This document shows positions 25,201 through 36,146 of a DNA stretch of 64,000 nt, piece by piece. The notes beneath the pieces are model-generated. The model made no database searches, was not told the origin of the DNA, and was given only the letters and a program-made list of their open reading frames with translations. Position 1 is the first letter of the stretch. The number at the start of each line of letters is the position of its first letter. Source of the stretch: Promerops cafer (taxonomy: Eukaryota > Chordata > Aves > Passeriformes > Nectariniidae); contig VZSE01015292.1 of assembly GCA_013398275.1 (NCBI GenBank), positions 206,584-270,583 on the forward strand. The letters run 5' to 3'. The translations under genes and the position numbers were made by a program.

Positions 25201-28200
25201 TGTATCTTCTTTCCAGAAATGTGTTCCTTGCTAACTGTGCCATGTTAGGGCTGATCCAACACCATGGGAAAGAATTGAATGGATTCCCAGTGGCTTGAAT
25301 GAGCTGTATATCAAATTCTCTATCTTTTCTTTAGAGATTTATTATACCTTTTAGACAGAATTATTTTTCTAAACACCTGAAATAATTAAATAGATGAATC
25401 TTGAAAATACATTCAAGTTCATCTCATTGTCATGATACTTGCACCATTCAGCATTTCTTGTGCTTCGGAGTGGGATTCTCTGTAAATGTGACTTGGAAAT
25501 TTTGGTGACTCATGTACCCCACAGGACAGACTGAGTATCATCAACCTAATGAGAGCTCTGTCAATAATCTGATAGGAATTTTACCTTGCTGTGAAGCTCT
25601 GTAAGGGCCCATGGGTCGCTGCCCCATCATGCTGTTGCCTTGGTTGCTCTGGCTCATCATGGCAATGGAGGATTGTCCCTGGTAGTGCTGGCTCCCTCCT
25701 TGTGCTGAGTTGTAATGTGACGTTGCTGCTTGCTGGTGCATCATGGAGACTACAATGGACAAGGAAAAGACTGTTTTCCAAAGATGGGGCAGTTCTCTCC
25801 TAGTCTCTTTGGAAGCAAGTTAGAACTTTCAGCTAACATGCATCCTGATAATTCTGTGAATTTTCCACAGGGGGAGATGTTTTCCTACTGGATTTATTTA
25901 CTCTTCTGCACTGGAATCCAGAAAGGATCTTATTACATGGTCAGTTCTTGCCATTTGCTTCATGAGATATTTAAAAATACACCCAGCCTTGATTATTATT
26001 AGCTTACTTAAAAGAATGTAAACCTGATTGCAGTAGGGTTAAAGAAAGAAACAAGAAATGATGTTTGTTCCTGTCTACCTCCTGACTATTTCAATGCTGC
26101 ATTTCTTTTCTAATATACTTTCTTCTGTTTCCATCTTCTTATACACCTGATGATTATAGAGTTTAAGTAAACTGATATTCCAGAATTTATTTGATTCCTA
26201 AATTTTCTGCTGCTGTAAGGAGTTCCAAAGCATCAGACATCCCATTCAATGCAATTCAACTAGCAAACTTTTTTTTAATTAAGAGATTAATTGAGTTGTC
26301 TGCTAGTCTCTTAATGCCCTGCAAAAAATGTGAAGTACCAATAAAATAACAAAATGGGGTAGTAATGTACAAACAGTGAATGGTTTGTACATTACCAGTG
26401 AACCCTGGCAGGTTCCTTGTGCTTGGGTAAAGGTGCTCAGATCCCTCCCATGGCTGTGGGATTTGCTGCCAGGGCTGTCAGACAGTGCTGCTGCACCTCT
26501 ACCCAACCCTCTTTTCCCCAGCTCAGCCCTAACCATGGCGAGTCAGCCTAAGTTAAAGCAAGTCTGAAACTGCTCTGACTTCCACTGGCGCCTGACACCT
26601 GGAAATTCAGAGATGTCTTAAAGCTGTCTTTTCCTCTGGCACGTTTGTCGCTGTCTACAGAAAATATTTACAGAACAAAGCCACGTGTGGCAAACCCTTG
26701 GAGGTCACTGGAAAGTCAAGGTGGCCCAGGAGGAGGAAGAGGGAGTTTACCTGGATTAGACTGCATGTTGATGTTTGTTCGAGAGACGTAATTGCCTATT
26801 GACCCCTGGCCTTGCATGGGCACGTTCTGAGACGCAGGCACTGTGTGGCTGTAACCAGGGCCAGTCCCATGGCTGCTGACAGTCATGCTCAGAGAGGTCG
26901 TGGGCATGGTGCTCTGGCCTGACTGCTGCATAGACACGTGGTTAGGACCTACAAAAATTAGAGAGAGCAACAGGAAAATCTGAGCTGTTACTGGCAACGC
27001 ACAGTGAGCACGAGGCCTCGCGGCCTTTCTGAAATACCTTATGATAAGGCAAAACAAAAAGCCAAAAATCCTCATTAGTAACACTCTCTGTTACCTACAG
27101 ACAAATTAAAACTGCCTGCTGCACAGTTAGAGCAAACCTCCTCTTCCTGGCAGCCAGATCCAGGCTGTACAGGATTGCAGATGGGAAGAACAAAACCAGC
27201 AGCAATGCCCTACAACCACTTCCTTGCAGGCAGCAGAATTAAAAAATGCCAGTAATTTCAGGTACTTCAGAAAATGCATGGACTCTGGAAACATCCCAGC
27301 CTTTTGAAATTTGTCCTTTCCTTCCTCTTGTCCTGCAGTTGATTCCTTTTCCCCCTTCACACAGGTGGTGACAATGGGAAGGCACAGTAGTGGCTGAGAG
27401 ACACTTTGTACATTGCTGCATCCACTGGGTTCCTCTATAGCCAGCTCACCTTCTTACCTGGGGCTTCTGAAGTACCAACAGAGCCTCTGCTCAGAGAACA
27501 AACCTAATTCTCCCTTTCCTGAAGTTTCACTAAAAGTACCTCAGAGGAAGATAAATTTTCCAAGTCACCATAACAATCCCAGTTGTTACTCCCTTTCCAA
27601 CATCAGAATGCAATCATCAGACTGCTCCAGATACATCCTGGGTTTGTATCATCCTGCTTATCTGGCAGTGTGCTTCTTTTTCAGAATTCTGTTGCAGCTG
27701 GGTAGCTAATATTGGGGGAAATGGGGTTCTTATTTGTTGTTTATTGCTGGAAATAGTTTTATGAATGAGTTTTGGAAAGTTGTTTTCACTGTATATTGTT
27801 AACAGATAAGTTATCCAAGTTTTGATGGTGCATATTGTTGTCTGTCTAAATTCAGCCATGTTGTTGTCAACATCAATTAATTTAGAATGCAGAATCCTTA
27901 GAAGATGCAGAAATATGTTGCAATGTTTAAATAACGATATTTTAATTCAGGGTTATTAAGTGTATCTGCAGCCTCTGAAAAACGTCTAACTCATTTAGTA
28001 CAAAGCTCATTAATTACCCTTAATGGTTTTCCTAGGCATCAAAATGAGAACATTTGCTGTAAATTATGATATTTTCCTCTGATGAAGAGATGCAAGCAGC
28101 AGTTTCACCAAGAGATAAAGAGAGCCAGCTCTCCTGAAATCAGTGGAGCTGGGTCAAAATGCTGCTACAGAAAATTATCTCTGTGTTTTGCTCTGGTTTG

Positions 28201-31200
28201 TTTAAGTTGTAAAGCTGATCCTTGTGCAACACAAGGTCACACAGTGTGTGAATGGAGATAGCAGTTGCCTTGTGTGAGAGATGGAGTGAAGCAAGTGTTG
28301 GTAAACCTTGCCTTATCTGCATGGGAAAAATTAGAGATTCTTGACCTTCTTTAAAATAAGAAAAAAAAAAAAGGTTGGCTAATTTGTGATTGTAAGGGAA
28401 AACATGTGGATGAGTCCAGTCCTCAGGACTTCCAGTCTGGCCCTTTCAATCAGCAGCAAATTACTCCAAAGATCTGGAGGAGGCTGGGGAGCAAATTAGA
28501 AAACCAACAACAGTAGCACTGAAAATGTCTATTCTTAATAACACAAAACAATGTTTTGACTAATATGTTACTCATACTTGGTATTAAATCTTTCAAAACA
28601 AAGGCCCTGAAAAATGTACTAAGTTCACTTTACAAGTTGTAGCTGTTTAAAACAGGTCCCTTATCCATTCTTTTAAAAGGTACTATAAGCTTGACCACAA
28701 AGTGATTTTTAAAAACTCAGAAGTAATTTCATGGCTTGTGTCTGCTCTTGAGTCCCCCTGCCAAGGTCTGTGATTTTACAATCAGATATTTCTATTTATA
28801 GAAACTGGTTTTGCTCTCTGTTACTCTGGGAGACACCCACAGAAACAAGAACTGACTGAATAACTATGATCTACAAAATAAACAGATTATTCATAATATA
28901 AAATGCACATATTAAAAAATTGTTTTTCAATTAGTTTAGTTGCATGAACAAAACCAACCAGACAGATTATAGTATCTTATTAATATGAAATATCTGTGCA
29001 AATTCTTTGACTGTGTAGTACAATCTCTGCAAGCTTCTGTAGAGGACAAAGACTGGTGCAACACCAAATGATTTGAAAGGAGAGATGTATCCTGGAGGGT
29101 CTTTGCAATCTGAAGGCTTGGTTGTGTGGTTAGTCATGCAAGCAATTCCATTTTACCCTGGCCAACCCCGCCACTTCCATGAGAAAAATACTGCAACATA
29201 TAATTTTTCTTACTAAAAACTTGAATGCATCTTTACTCGGTGATTTTCATCACGCTTTTTTTTTTAAAAAATGCCTTTAATTTCCTCTGCAGGAACACAA
29301 AGCACTCTGCAGAAGCCAACATCATTCCTGCCTGTAGCCATTTTGTGGTGATTTCAGCATGAGCCTGAAATCCCCATATGCCTGAAAGGTGAGTTAGGAG
29401 AGGTCTTTTCCATCTCTCTAAGTATATTCTGCATTAATGATTTTGTTGCCAGGCAACAGGAAAGCAGCACAAAGGGGACCAAAGCTCACCATTGCTAATC
29501 TGACTCTGCATGAGGGAGGAAGGAGGAAGGCCGGTCCCGATGGCATCGCTGAGATTGCTCTGGGAGTGGAGGGATTGGCTGGATGCACTCTGACTCATCC
29601 CTCCCGGGCCCAAGTTTATATTTTGCGTTGGTGGCTGCGAAACAACAAGGAGGAAAAGCAAATTTTTTGGTTAGGTTTTTAATTAGAAAAATAGCAGCTC
29701 CCAAATTAGCCTGACTATGACTAAAAACTGCCTCGGCTAAATACGTTTCCTTTGGATTTTTGGGTAAACCTTTCTTGGTTTGGCTCCTCTGCGTGAATGA
29801 CACTGAGCATGACAGAGCAGCTGACAGGCAGCAGCACAGAGAAGGGCTTGAAACTGTGTTTGTCACAGAGTGTGGCTTCTGTGCTCGTTCCCCTGCCCTC
29901 GCACGGATTTCCAAACACAACCACTGCAGGGAATGCATTAGCAAAGACAACACAGGAGCGTGGTGACAGACTGACCTTTGCCAAGCTGTGCTGCAGTTTG
30001 TGTTATGTGTGGTACTTCCCAAATCAATCCACTGAGCAAGAATAACAACGTGTGTAACAAACCAATGCCCGAGTGTTGAATTAGGTTTTTGACGTAAAGC
30101 AGCAGCATTTTTTCCCCCCAAGTAAAGAATACAGTAAGAACTGGTAAGAATATTGAATCTGGAACAAATGGAGCTGTTCAGATCTGTACCACTGCATCAT
30201 AAACCTTGAGCTGTGGGACAGAGATTAACACAAATGTTCCAAAGAACATAATTTAAATGCAGTAAAAGTAACTTCTGATTTGTTTGGTGGTCTACTTGGC
30301 CACTTCAAAACTTTTAGCTGGAAAAAATACTAAAAAACTGTTCATTTATAGTGATCAGTGACAGAATCAAAGAACATTTCCCTCTGGCATAGCTAATGTA
30401 TCTGAGGGAAATAACTACGGTATTAGTTATACTAATAGCTAATTATGAGTTACAGTAATTTTACTGGTACTTACAGCAGGAAGCAAGGACTGCATATTCT
30501 GGTTAGAGTCTGCTATTGTTGCCAAGTAAACCAGGTTTCTGTGCAAGATTTGTTGGTATCTACAGAACAAGGAGTAAGGCTTATTTGGAAAGGGTTAACA
30601 ATACACAAAATTCCAAGTATTTCTCTTTTTTTTTTCCCTATTTACAAATGATTAGTTAAATTACCTAAACCCTTTTTTAATCTGTCCTAAGAAATAGCAG
30701 TAGCAATGACCCGTGCCAGTGCTGTCATGTTTCCCATCAAGGATCAGTGTGCTCAACACCTTTTTTACAAAAGGATAAACTTGGGGGAAGGGAGAGGTAA
30801 AATACACCCTCCTTGGAAAGCACTTTGAACTGTGCAGCTGGGACCTCAGTCGTTGAGGACTGACACCCAGTCAGCTGCTCCAACAATCAGACACTTTCCT
30901 CTGTCTAACAAGGGCCCTGATGGGAATGAAATTCCAGAACTCCAAAGCCCAAAACCTGTTTTCCCCGCCAGCAAGCTGAGAAGAACATGATTTTTTTCAA
31001 GAGTGCTCCTACTGGAGTGTTTACTCAAGTAAGCACCACCAGAACCATTTATGCTTCTTCACAGTTCTCCAGGAGCTGGAAAAGCTCCTAGAAAGGAACA
31101 GGAGTGTTTCCAAGAGCAAAGCAACAGCTGTGCCACTGAGCAAAGGGAAGAGTCAGACTTCAGGAAACATTTCTAACAAACTCCCAAATTCACAATACTC

Positions 31201-33962
31201 ACTGAGTACATTCTGCAGTTTTCCCCTTGCTCTGATAATCCATAATACATTGTATTAGGTGGTGATTTTCATCTAGCATCTGCATAAAAGAAATAGGACC
31301 AAAACATGTGACTATAAGAATTGTATAAAAGTCCTGTATTTTTGTGATCCTTCACCCTCCTTGGCTGTGGATGGTGTTTTGTGCAGTTTTGTTGCTTTGG
31401 CTGTTGTAAATTACCTCCATGTGACTTCACTGAGCCACAAGGTTGATTCACTTATAAACAGGTATCTTTAAAGTAGTTACTTGAAATACCCATACAGAGG
31501 AATTAATGGACTTACCTTATTCCTTAAATGGCAGATAAATTCTGATGCTGAAGAAGGAAAACACTTTCACTATGAGTTATCTCTGCCTCATCCCAAAATA
31601 TCACCCAACCCTTTCCAAAACGTCAGGTATTACTAACATGCCTACTTTCAAACAAACTTTCCAACAATTAAACCCACTCAATTTCCTGCCCAGGACTAGA
31701 GCATGCTGACAGCTGAACCTGATGAAGTATAAGATTTGCCTCACTGCAGCTACTGAAACCATGTTTAAGAGAATTCCATCCCAATATGTCCTTACTTTTA
31801 TTTAATGAACTCGTAATATGATTAAAAGCTTAAAATATCATTTGATTTGTTTTGAAATTTCAGATACATTAGTTTGTCTCTTTCCCCCAGATTTCTTGTG
31901 AAGGCAGCACGCTTTCTCCAGGTGAATGAATTAAAAAAAAAATGTAGAAATTTAGATTTGTTTCTGGCATAATAGAGCTTGTAGATACCACTGCTATCAA
32001 GTGCTTGCAAGATTGAGCCCTTGAACCACTGTGTCATCAGGCCAGGAGAGCTCTTGAGGAAAGAACCATTTCTGGTTCAGAACTGATTTTTACTGCCCTG
32101 GAAATGCTGTTTGATGAACTATTTTAGAGGAGCACCACCACTACTCTATTACCAAAAGCTCTAACTTCCTCCATGTGAAATCTATTATAGGAATATTTGA
32201 TACTGGGATAAGAACAGCTTTGAAAGACTATTAGAATTGAGTTAATAAATAAAAATAAGCTGCTTATATAATATGAATGCAAATAAGAATAATCTTTTTC
32301 ATTGAAATTTGTATGTGTTCTCAAAAGCTCACTTTAATGAGGATTTTTGGAGGGTTTTTTTTCCTCCTGCTCTCTCTGCTCCACTTCCATCCTTGACTAT
32401 AAATCCCATCCAGTTCATGTGCCTGCAAGTCTCTTCCTCAGCATTGCTGTTTGTCAAAGAGAAAATCACTGCCAACAGCCCAACACGGATGAACAGTCCC
32501 AAAGTAACCTGCCAGCAAATGCACCTGAGATGGGAAATGGTTTCACTCATTATTTTCAAAGAAAGAACATTTTGAAGCTTCCATGAAGTTTATGAATATG
32601 CAAAAAGGAAAGGGCTTGAAAATCGAACAGAAGATAGTTTATCTGCCCTTTGTCTGTGGGAATGGGCTTAATTACATACTGCCTGAATTATGAAAAAATT
32701 CCAACTGATTTGGAGGTTAGAGGAAAACTTATTCACTGAGTCCGAGATATTTCAGTATTTAAAATGAATTGGTTCACAACACCACGTGCTGCAAGAGCTC
32801 CACAAAATGGGATGTTTCCAAACAGTCTCCTGAGATGCAAGTCATCTCTCCAGCCTCTCTCGTGGCAGTTTGCTCTGCCTTCATCTCCCCTCTGTCACCC
32901 GCTGCCACCGAGGGGATTTTTTTTCCCCGAGAAGTCATAAATTGGCACCAGATCATGGCTTGGCCGCAAACCCCCGGTGGCAGGTTAATTGCTGCACTGG
33001 CAGTGGCACTTCTGCTCTGGTCACTCTCAGCAAAGGGAGCACGCAGAGCTCTCACCTGGCTGCCAGCACAGCACGGGAGCACCGCCTGAGCCGCGGGGAG
33101 CGGCCGAAATTACAGCAAGAGTACAACGCACAAACAGCAGTGACAGGAAAAACATGCGCGATCTTTCCTGACATTTCCTGACCGTCACCTTCTGCGGGAG
33201 GAACGGTGCCAGGGTCTGCCTGGGTGTGCAGACCCTGCTGCCAGCGCTGGGAAATAGGAAACAATAACTTCCCAACTCGGCACCCTCTGATTTGGCCTCC
33301 ACATGAGACCCATGCGGGGATCTCCTCGCCAGAGAAAATCTTTCAAAACCTTTGTTTGTCATTAAACATCAATAAACACATCACAATAATAATAATAATT
33401 ATAGTTTATGAAAAATGCCAGTGGCTGGTGCTCCCTCTGTCTTCTGAGAGATTAAAATTCTGCATCCAGATACAAAAGAAAACCCTTGCAAATTCAGTAT
33501 TTTATTTCAATTCATTTTTTTAGGTTGGATTCTTCGGGGGCCAGAAGCTGACATGCCATCATAAATTAATTGCATATTTGCAAATTTTATTGCCGTTTCC
33601 CAATGTATGCTTGGCAGCGTTTCCCCTTGGCGAGCAGCAGGGATAACGTGCCATCCCGATTTTATTCCCTACGTCCTTCTCTCGCTCTCTTTGCAGCGAT
33701 CTGAACACCTTTGCTTTGTTCCACCTCCTCCTCCTCCTCCTCCTTCCCCCACCTCTCTCTCTCCAGCTGTCCATCTCTGCAGCCCTCGCAAATTCACGAG
33801 TTTTCCTGATCGCCCTAGAAATCAGCCTCCAGCTGCAGGAGCATGGACAGAATAAATGTCTAAAATTGTCTGTATAAAAGCATGCTCTTTTACCTTCTGG
33901 ATAGTTTGCTGGGTGACCTCCCCTTTGCCTCTTGGGCGAGCAGAAGCAAAGGCAACCGACAT
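22236..33962 (-). CDS. SS18L1: SS18-like 1 / CREST, calcium-responsive transactivator, complete
   Basis: SS18L1 is a BAF (SWI/SNF) chromatin-remodelling subunit that drives activity-dependent transcription and dendrite growth in neurons. Coding exons on the minus strand are 33894-33962, 31203-31279, 30475-30559, 29490-29634, 26751-26948, 25585-25749, 24586-24687, 24082-24174, 23335-23454, 22460-22587 and 22236-22262. All have GT-AG borders and consistent phases, and they sum to 1209 nt, or 402 aa (human about 396). Exon 1 starts MSVAFASARPRGKGEVTQQT. Exons 1-3 form the conserved SNH domain, including LIQCIMDYQSKGKTAECTQ and NLVYLATIADSNQNMQSLLP. The rest is a methionine-rich middle and a QPGY-rich activation region ending GQYGNYQQ. 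Intron 1 is about 2.6 kb and intron 4 about 2.5 kb. The paralogue SS18 is excluded by synteny and by the exon 1 residues. Confidence 0.96.
33719..33751. repeat. (CCT)n microsatellite in SS18L1 intron 1
   Basis: A run of CCT/TCC trinucleotides lies in the first intron of SS18L1, about 150 bases downstream of the exon 1 donor in the gene's direction. The transcribed strand reads (AGG)n. Confidence 0.8.
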
Positions 33963-34078
33963 GGTGGGGGATTTTTATGTGTCTATAATATATCGGTTCC
34001 AGGCTCTAATAATATTGTTATTATCTGGCTGCTATTGCCGTGCGAGGATTCTCCGCAGTGCACGGGGAGNCCGCTGCG

Positions 34079-34155
34079 CCAACTGCGTACGCCAGCTGCG
34101 TACGCCAAGTGCGCCAGCGCGGGAGCGGCGCGGGGCCGCCTACGCCAAGTGCGCT
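34079..34155. repeat. Short GC-rich tandem-like repeat
   Basis: Imperfect copies of 'ctgcgtacgcca' and 'tacgccaagtgcg' recur three to four times just after the contig joint at 34070. They resemble no repeat family that I recognise. Confidence 0.55.
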
Positions 34156-34242
34156 GCGTCCGGCGGGGGGACGGCGGGAGCGGGGGGACAGCGGGAGCGG
34201 CCGGAGAGGGCAGGGCAGGGCAGCCCGGCCACACGGTCACAG

Positions 34243-34340
34243 CGATGGAGCACCTCTGCTGCGAGGAGAGGCTGGGAGAATCGGGGTTGTTCAACCCGGC
34301 GTCGAGGTGACCTAATTGTGGCTCTCCACTTCCTCCAGGG
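34243..34340 (+). mobile_element. CR1 LINE fragment, truncated by gap
   Basis: The plus strand carries CR1 sense blocks: 'gatggagcacctctgctgcg', 'gaggagaggctgggagaatc', 'ggttgttcaacccggcgtcg' and 'gacctaattgtggctctcca'. The element runs into the N gap at 34341. It is in the opposite orientation to the CR1 near MTG2. Confidence 0.8.
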
Positions 34341-34917
34341 NNNNNNNNNNNNNNNNNNNNNNNNNNNNNNNNNNNNNNNNNNNNNNNNNNNNNNNNNNNN
34401 NNNNNNNNNNNNNNNNNNNNNNNNNNNNNNNNNNNNNNNNNNNNNNNNNNNNNNNNNNNNNNNNNNNNNNNNNNNNNNNNNNNNNNNNNNNNNNNNNNNN
34501 NNNNNNNNNNNNNNNNNNNNNNNNNNNNNNNNNNNNNNNNNNNNNNNNNNNNNNNNNNNNNNNNNNNNNNNNNNNNNNNNNNNNNNNNNNNNNNNNNNNN
34601 NNNNNNNNNNNNNNNNNNNNNNNNNNNNNNNNNNNNNNNNNNNNNNNNNNNNNNNNNNNNNNNNNNNNNNNNNNNNNNNNNNNNNNNNNNNNNNNNNNNN
34701 NNNNNNNNNNNNNNNNNNNNNNNNNNNNNNNNNNNNNNNNNNNNNNNNNNNNNNNNNNNNNNNNNNNNNNNNNNNNNNNNNNNNNNNNNNNNNNNNNNNN
34801 NNNNNNNNNNNNNNNNNNNNNNNNNNNNNNNNNNNNNNNNNNNNNNNNNNNNNNNNNNNNNNNNNNNNNNNNNNNNNNNNNNNNNNNNNNNNNNNNNNNN
34901 NNNNNNNNNNNNNNNNN
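34341..34917. other. Assembly gap (577 N) hiding PSMA7 exon 1
   Basis: This is a run of 577 N between GC-rich flanks. PSMA7 exon 1 (about 32 codons in vertebrates) and the PSMA7 transcription start are not found in the flanking sequence, so they most likely lie here. Confidence 0.85.
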
Positions 34918-36146
34918 AGGGGGGCCCGCGGCGGGGCCTGCGCCGCGCTGCGCGCCCGGCCTGGCGGGCCCGGGAGGCCGCGGGGGCTGCGGGATCCGCT
35001 TCCAGGGAGAGTCCTCGGGGTGCTTCTCCCGCCGGTGGAGCTGCCCAGAGCCCATCGCTTCCTGCGGGGCTGCGGCGTTGTGTCAGGCCTGGAGGGAGCC
35101 TCTGCTCTCTGGGTCTGTACGTGCTGCCGATCGTGGTATTTTATCCTTGTGCACGAGGCAGATCCCCAGTGGATTGGGAAACACGTCGGTAAAAGCACTT
35201 AGAAGTACATTGCTGGCTCCCGGCTTCCAGTGATCCCAAGCTTTTGCTCAATGAAACTATTATTTCATTTAGGGGAGGAGGAAAAAAGTATTCATTAGTA
35301 AATACCATTGTATTAATGATTGTAATGAATTCTAGCAATAATAAGTTTTAATTTTAAAAAGTCATAACTGCGTTAATAGCTGTAATATGTTTTAATTGCC
35401 ATTACCAAAAAGAAAATGTACTGTCTTTGGGATGGGAATGAATGTAATAAGATTTAGTGCCAAATAGACTCTTCGTTTTTTTCAGAAATTAAATCTACTG
35501 TAAAAGTGGAGACAGCATGCAATATAACCACCCATCTTGCCTCTTGTTGAGTTTAATGTTTTTGGAAACATTTGGAACATGCTGACAGCAGGGCCACCCC
35601 ATGAGAAAAAATTACTCCCATCCCCCTGTGAGAAACAGTGGGAATGAAGGGGAAGGGTCAAGGGTTTTTTTTCCTCGATGATGTTGGAAAAAGGTGTATT
35701 CAAGGTGTGAATTAGGACATTAAGGCAGCTACTGACAGAACATTTTGGCAGCTGTAGGTGTTACTTAGCCTGATCTTCAGTGCCTTGGGCTCTTGAATTG
35801 AGCAGTGCCACTGAACTAGTGGGGTTTCTGTGGCTGTGGAAACACTGATGGTGCTGTTGGAGAAAACACAGTTTGTAAGAGGAGCTGGAATCTGTCTCTT
35901 GGGAGCCACAGGGATTTAGGTTGGTATAAACTGATGATGAAACTGCACCCTGAAATGCACTGCAATTTCTGTTACATCAGTCCTGCCTCCAGGTTGAGTG
36001 GGAAATAAAATCCTGACTTCAGGCTGAGGTAATGCTTACAGTGTGGGGGTTTGTGCTTGGTTACTGCTCATTTGAGTAAAGTCTGCAGCTATGAGGATTT
36101 TTGGGCCTGGGTTAACTTTTTTACTTCTTCTTTTCGTGCACGGAAG
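34918..36146 (+). other. PSMA7: PSMA7 intron 1 (probable)
   Basis: The first 200 or so bases after the gap are extremely GC-rich, then composition falls to AT-rich. No PSMA7 first-exon coding is visible. The sequence fits a first intron that starts in the gap and ends at the exon 2 acceptor. Confidence 0.55.

Larger units (their letters stand above)
33963..34340. promoter_or_regulatory. Divergent SS18L1/PSMA7 promoter, left part
   Basis: This is the head-to-head interval between the SS18L1 ATG and PSMA7. Bases 33963-34069 are probably SS18L1 5'UTR. A single N at 34070 marks a contig joint. The sequence beyond it is GC-rich and CpG-dense with a short tandem-like array, then a CR1 piece, then the 577-N gap. 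No TATA box is evident, as expected for a CpG-island promoter. Confidence 0.5.

Noticed and set aside
29495..30121. 208-codon minus-strand open frame
   Set aside because: Its end is a frameshifted reading of SS18L1 exon 4 (29490-29634), and the rest is intron. The correct frame of the exon gives the conserved SS18-family sequence.
33856..35202. Very long open frames across the 577-N gap on both strands (up to 448 codons)
   Set aside because: They stay open only because N codons contain no stops. The real SS18L1 exon 1 is read in another frame at 33894-33962.
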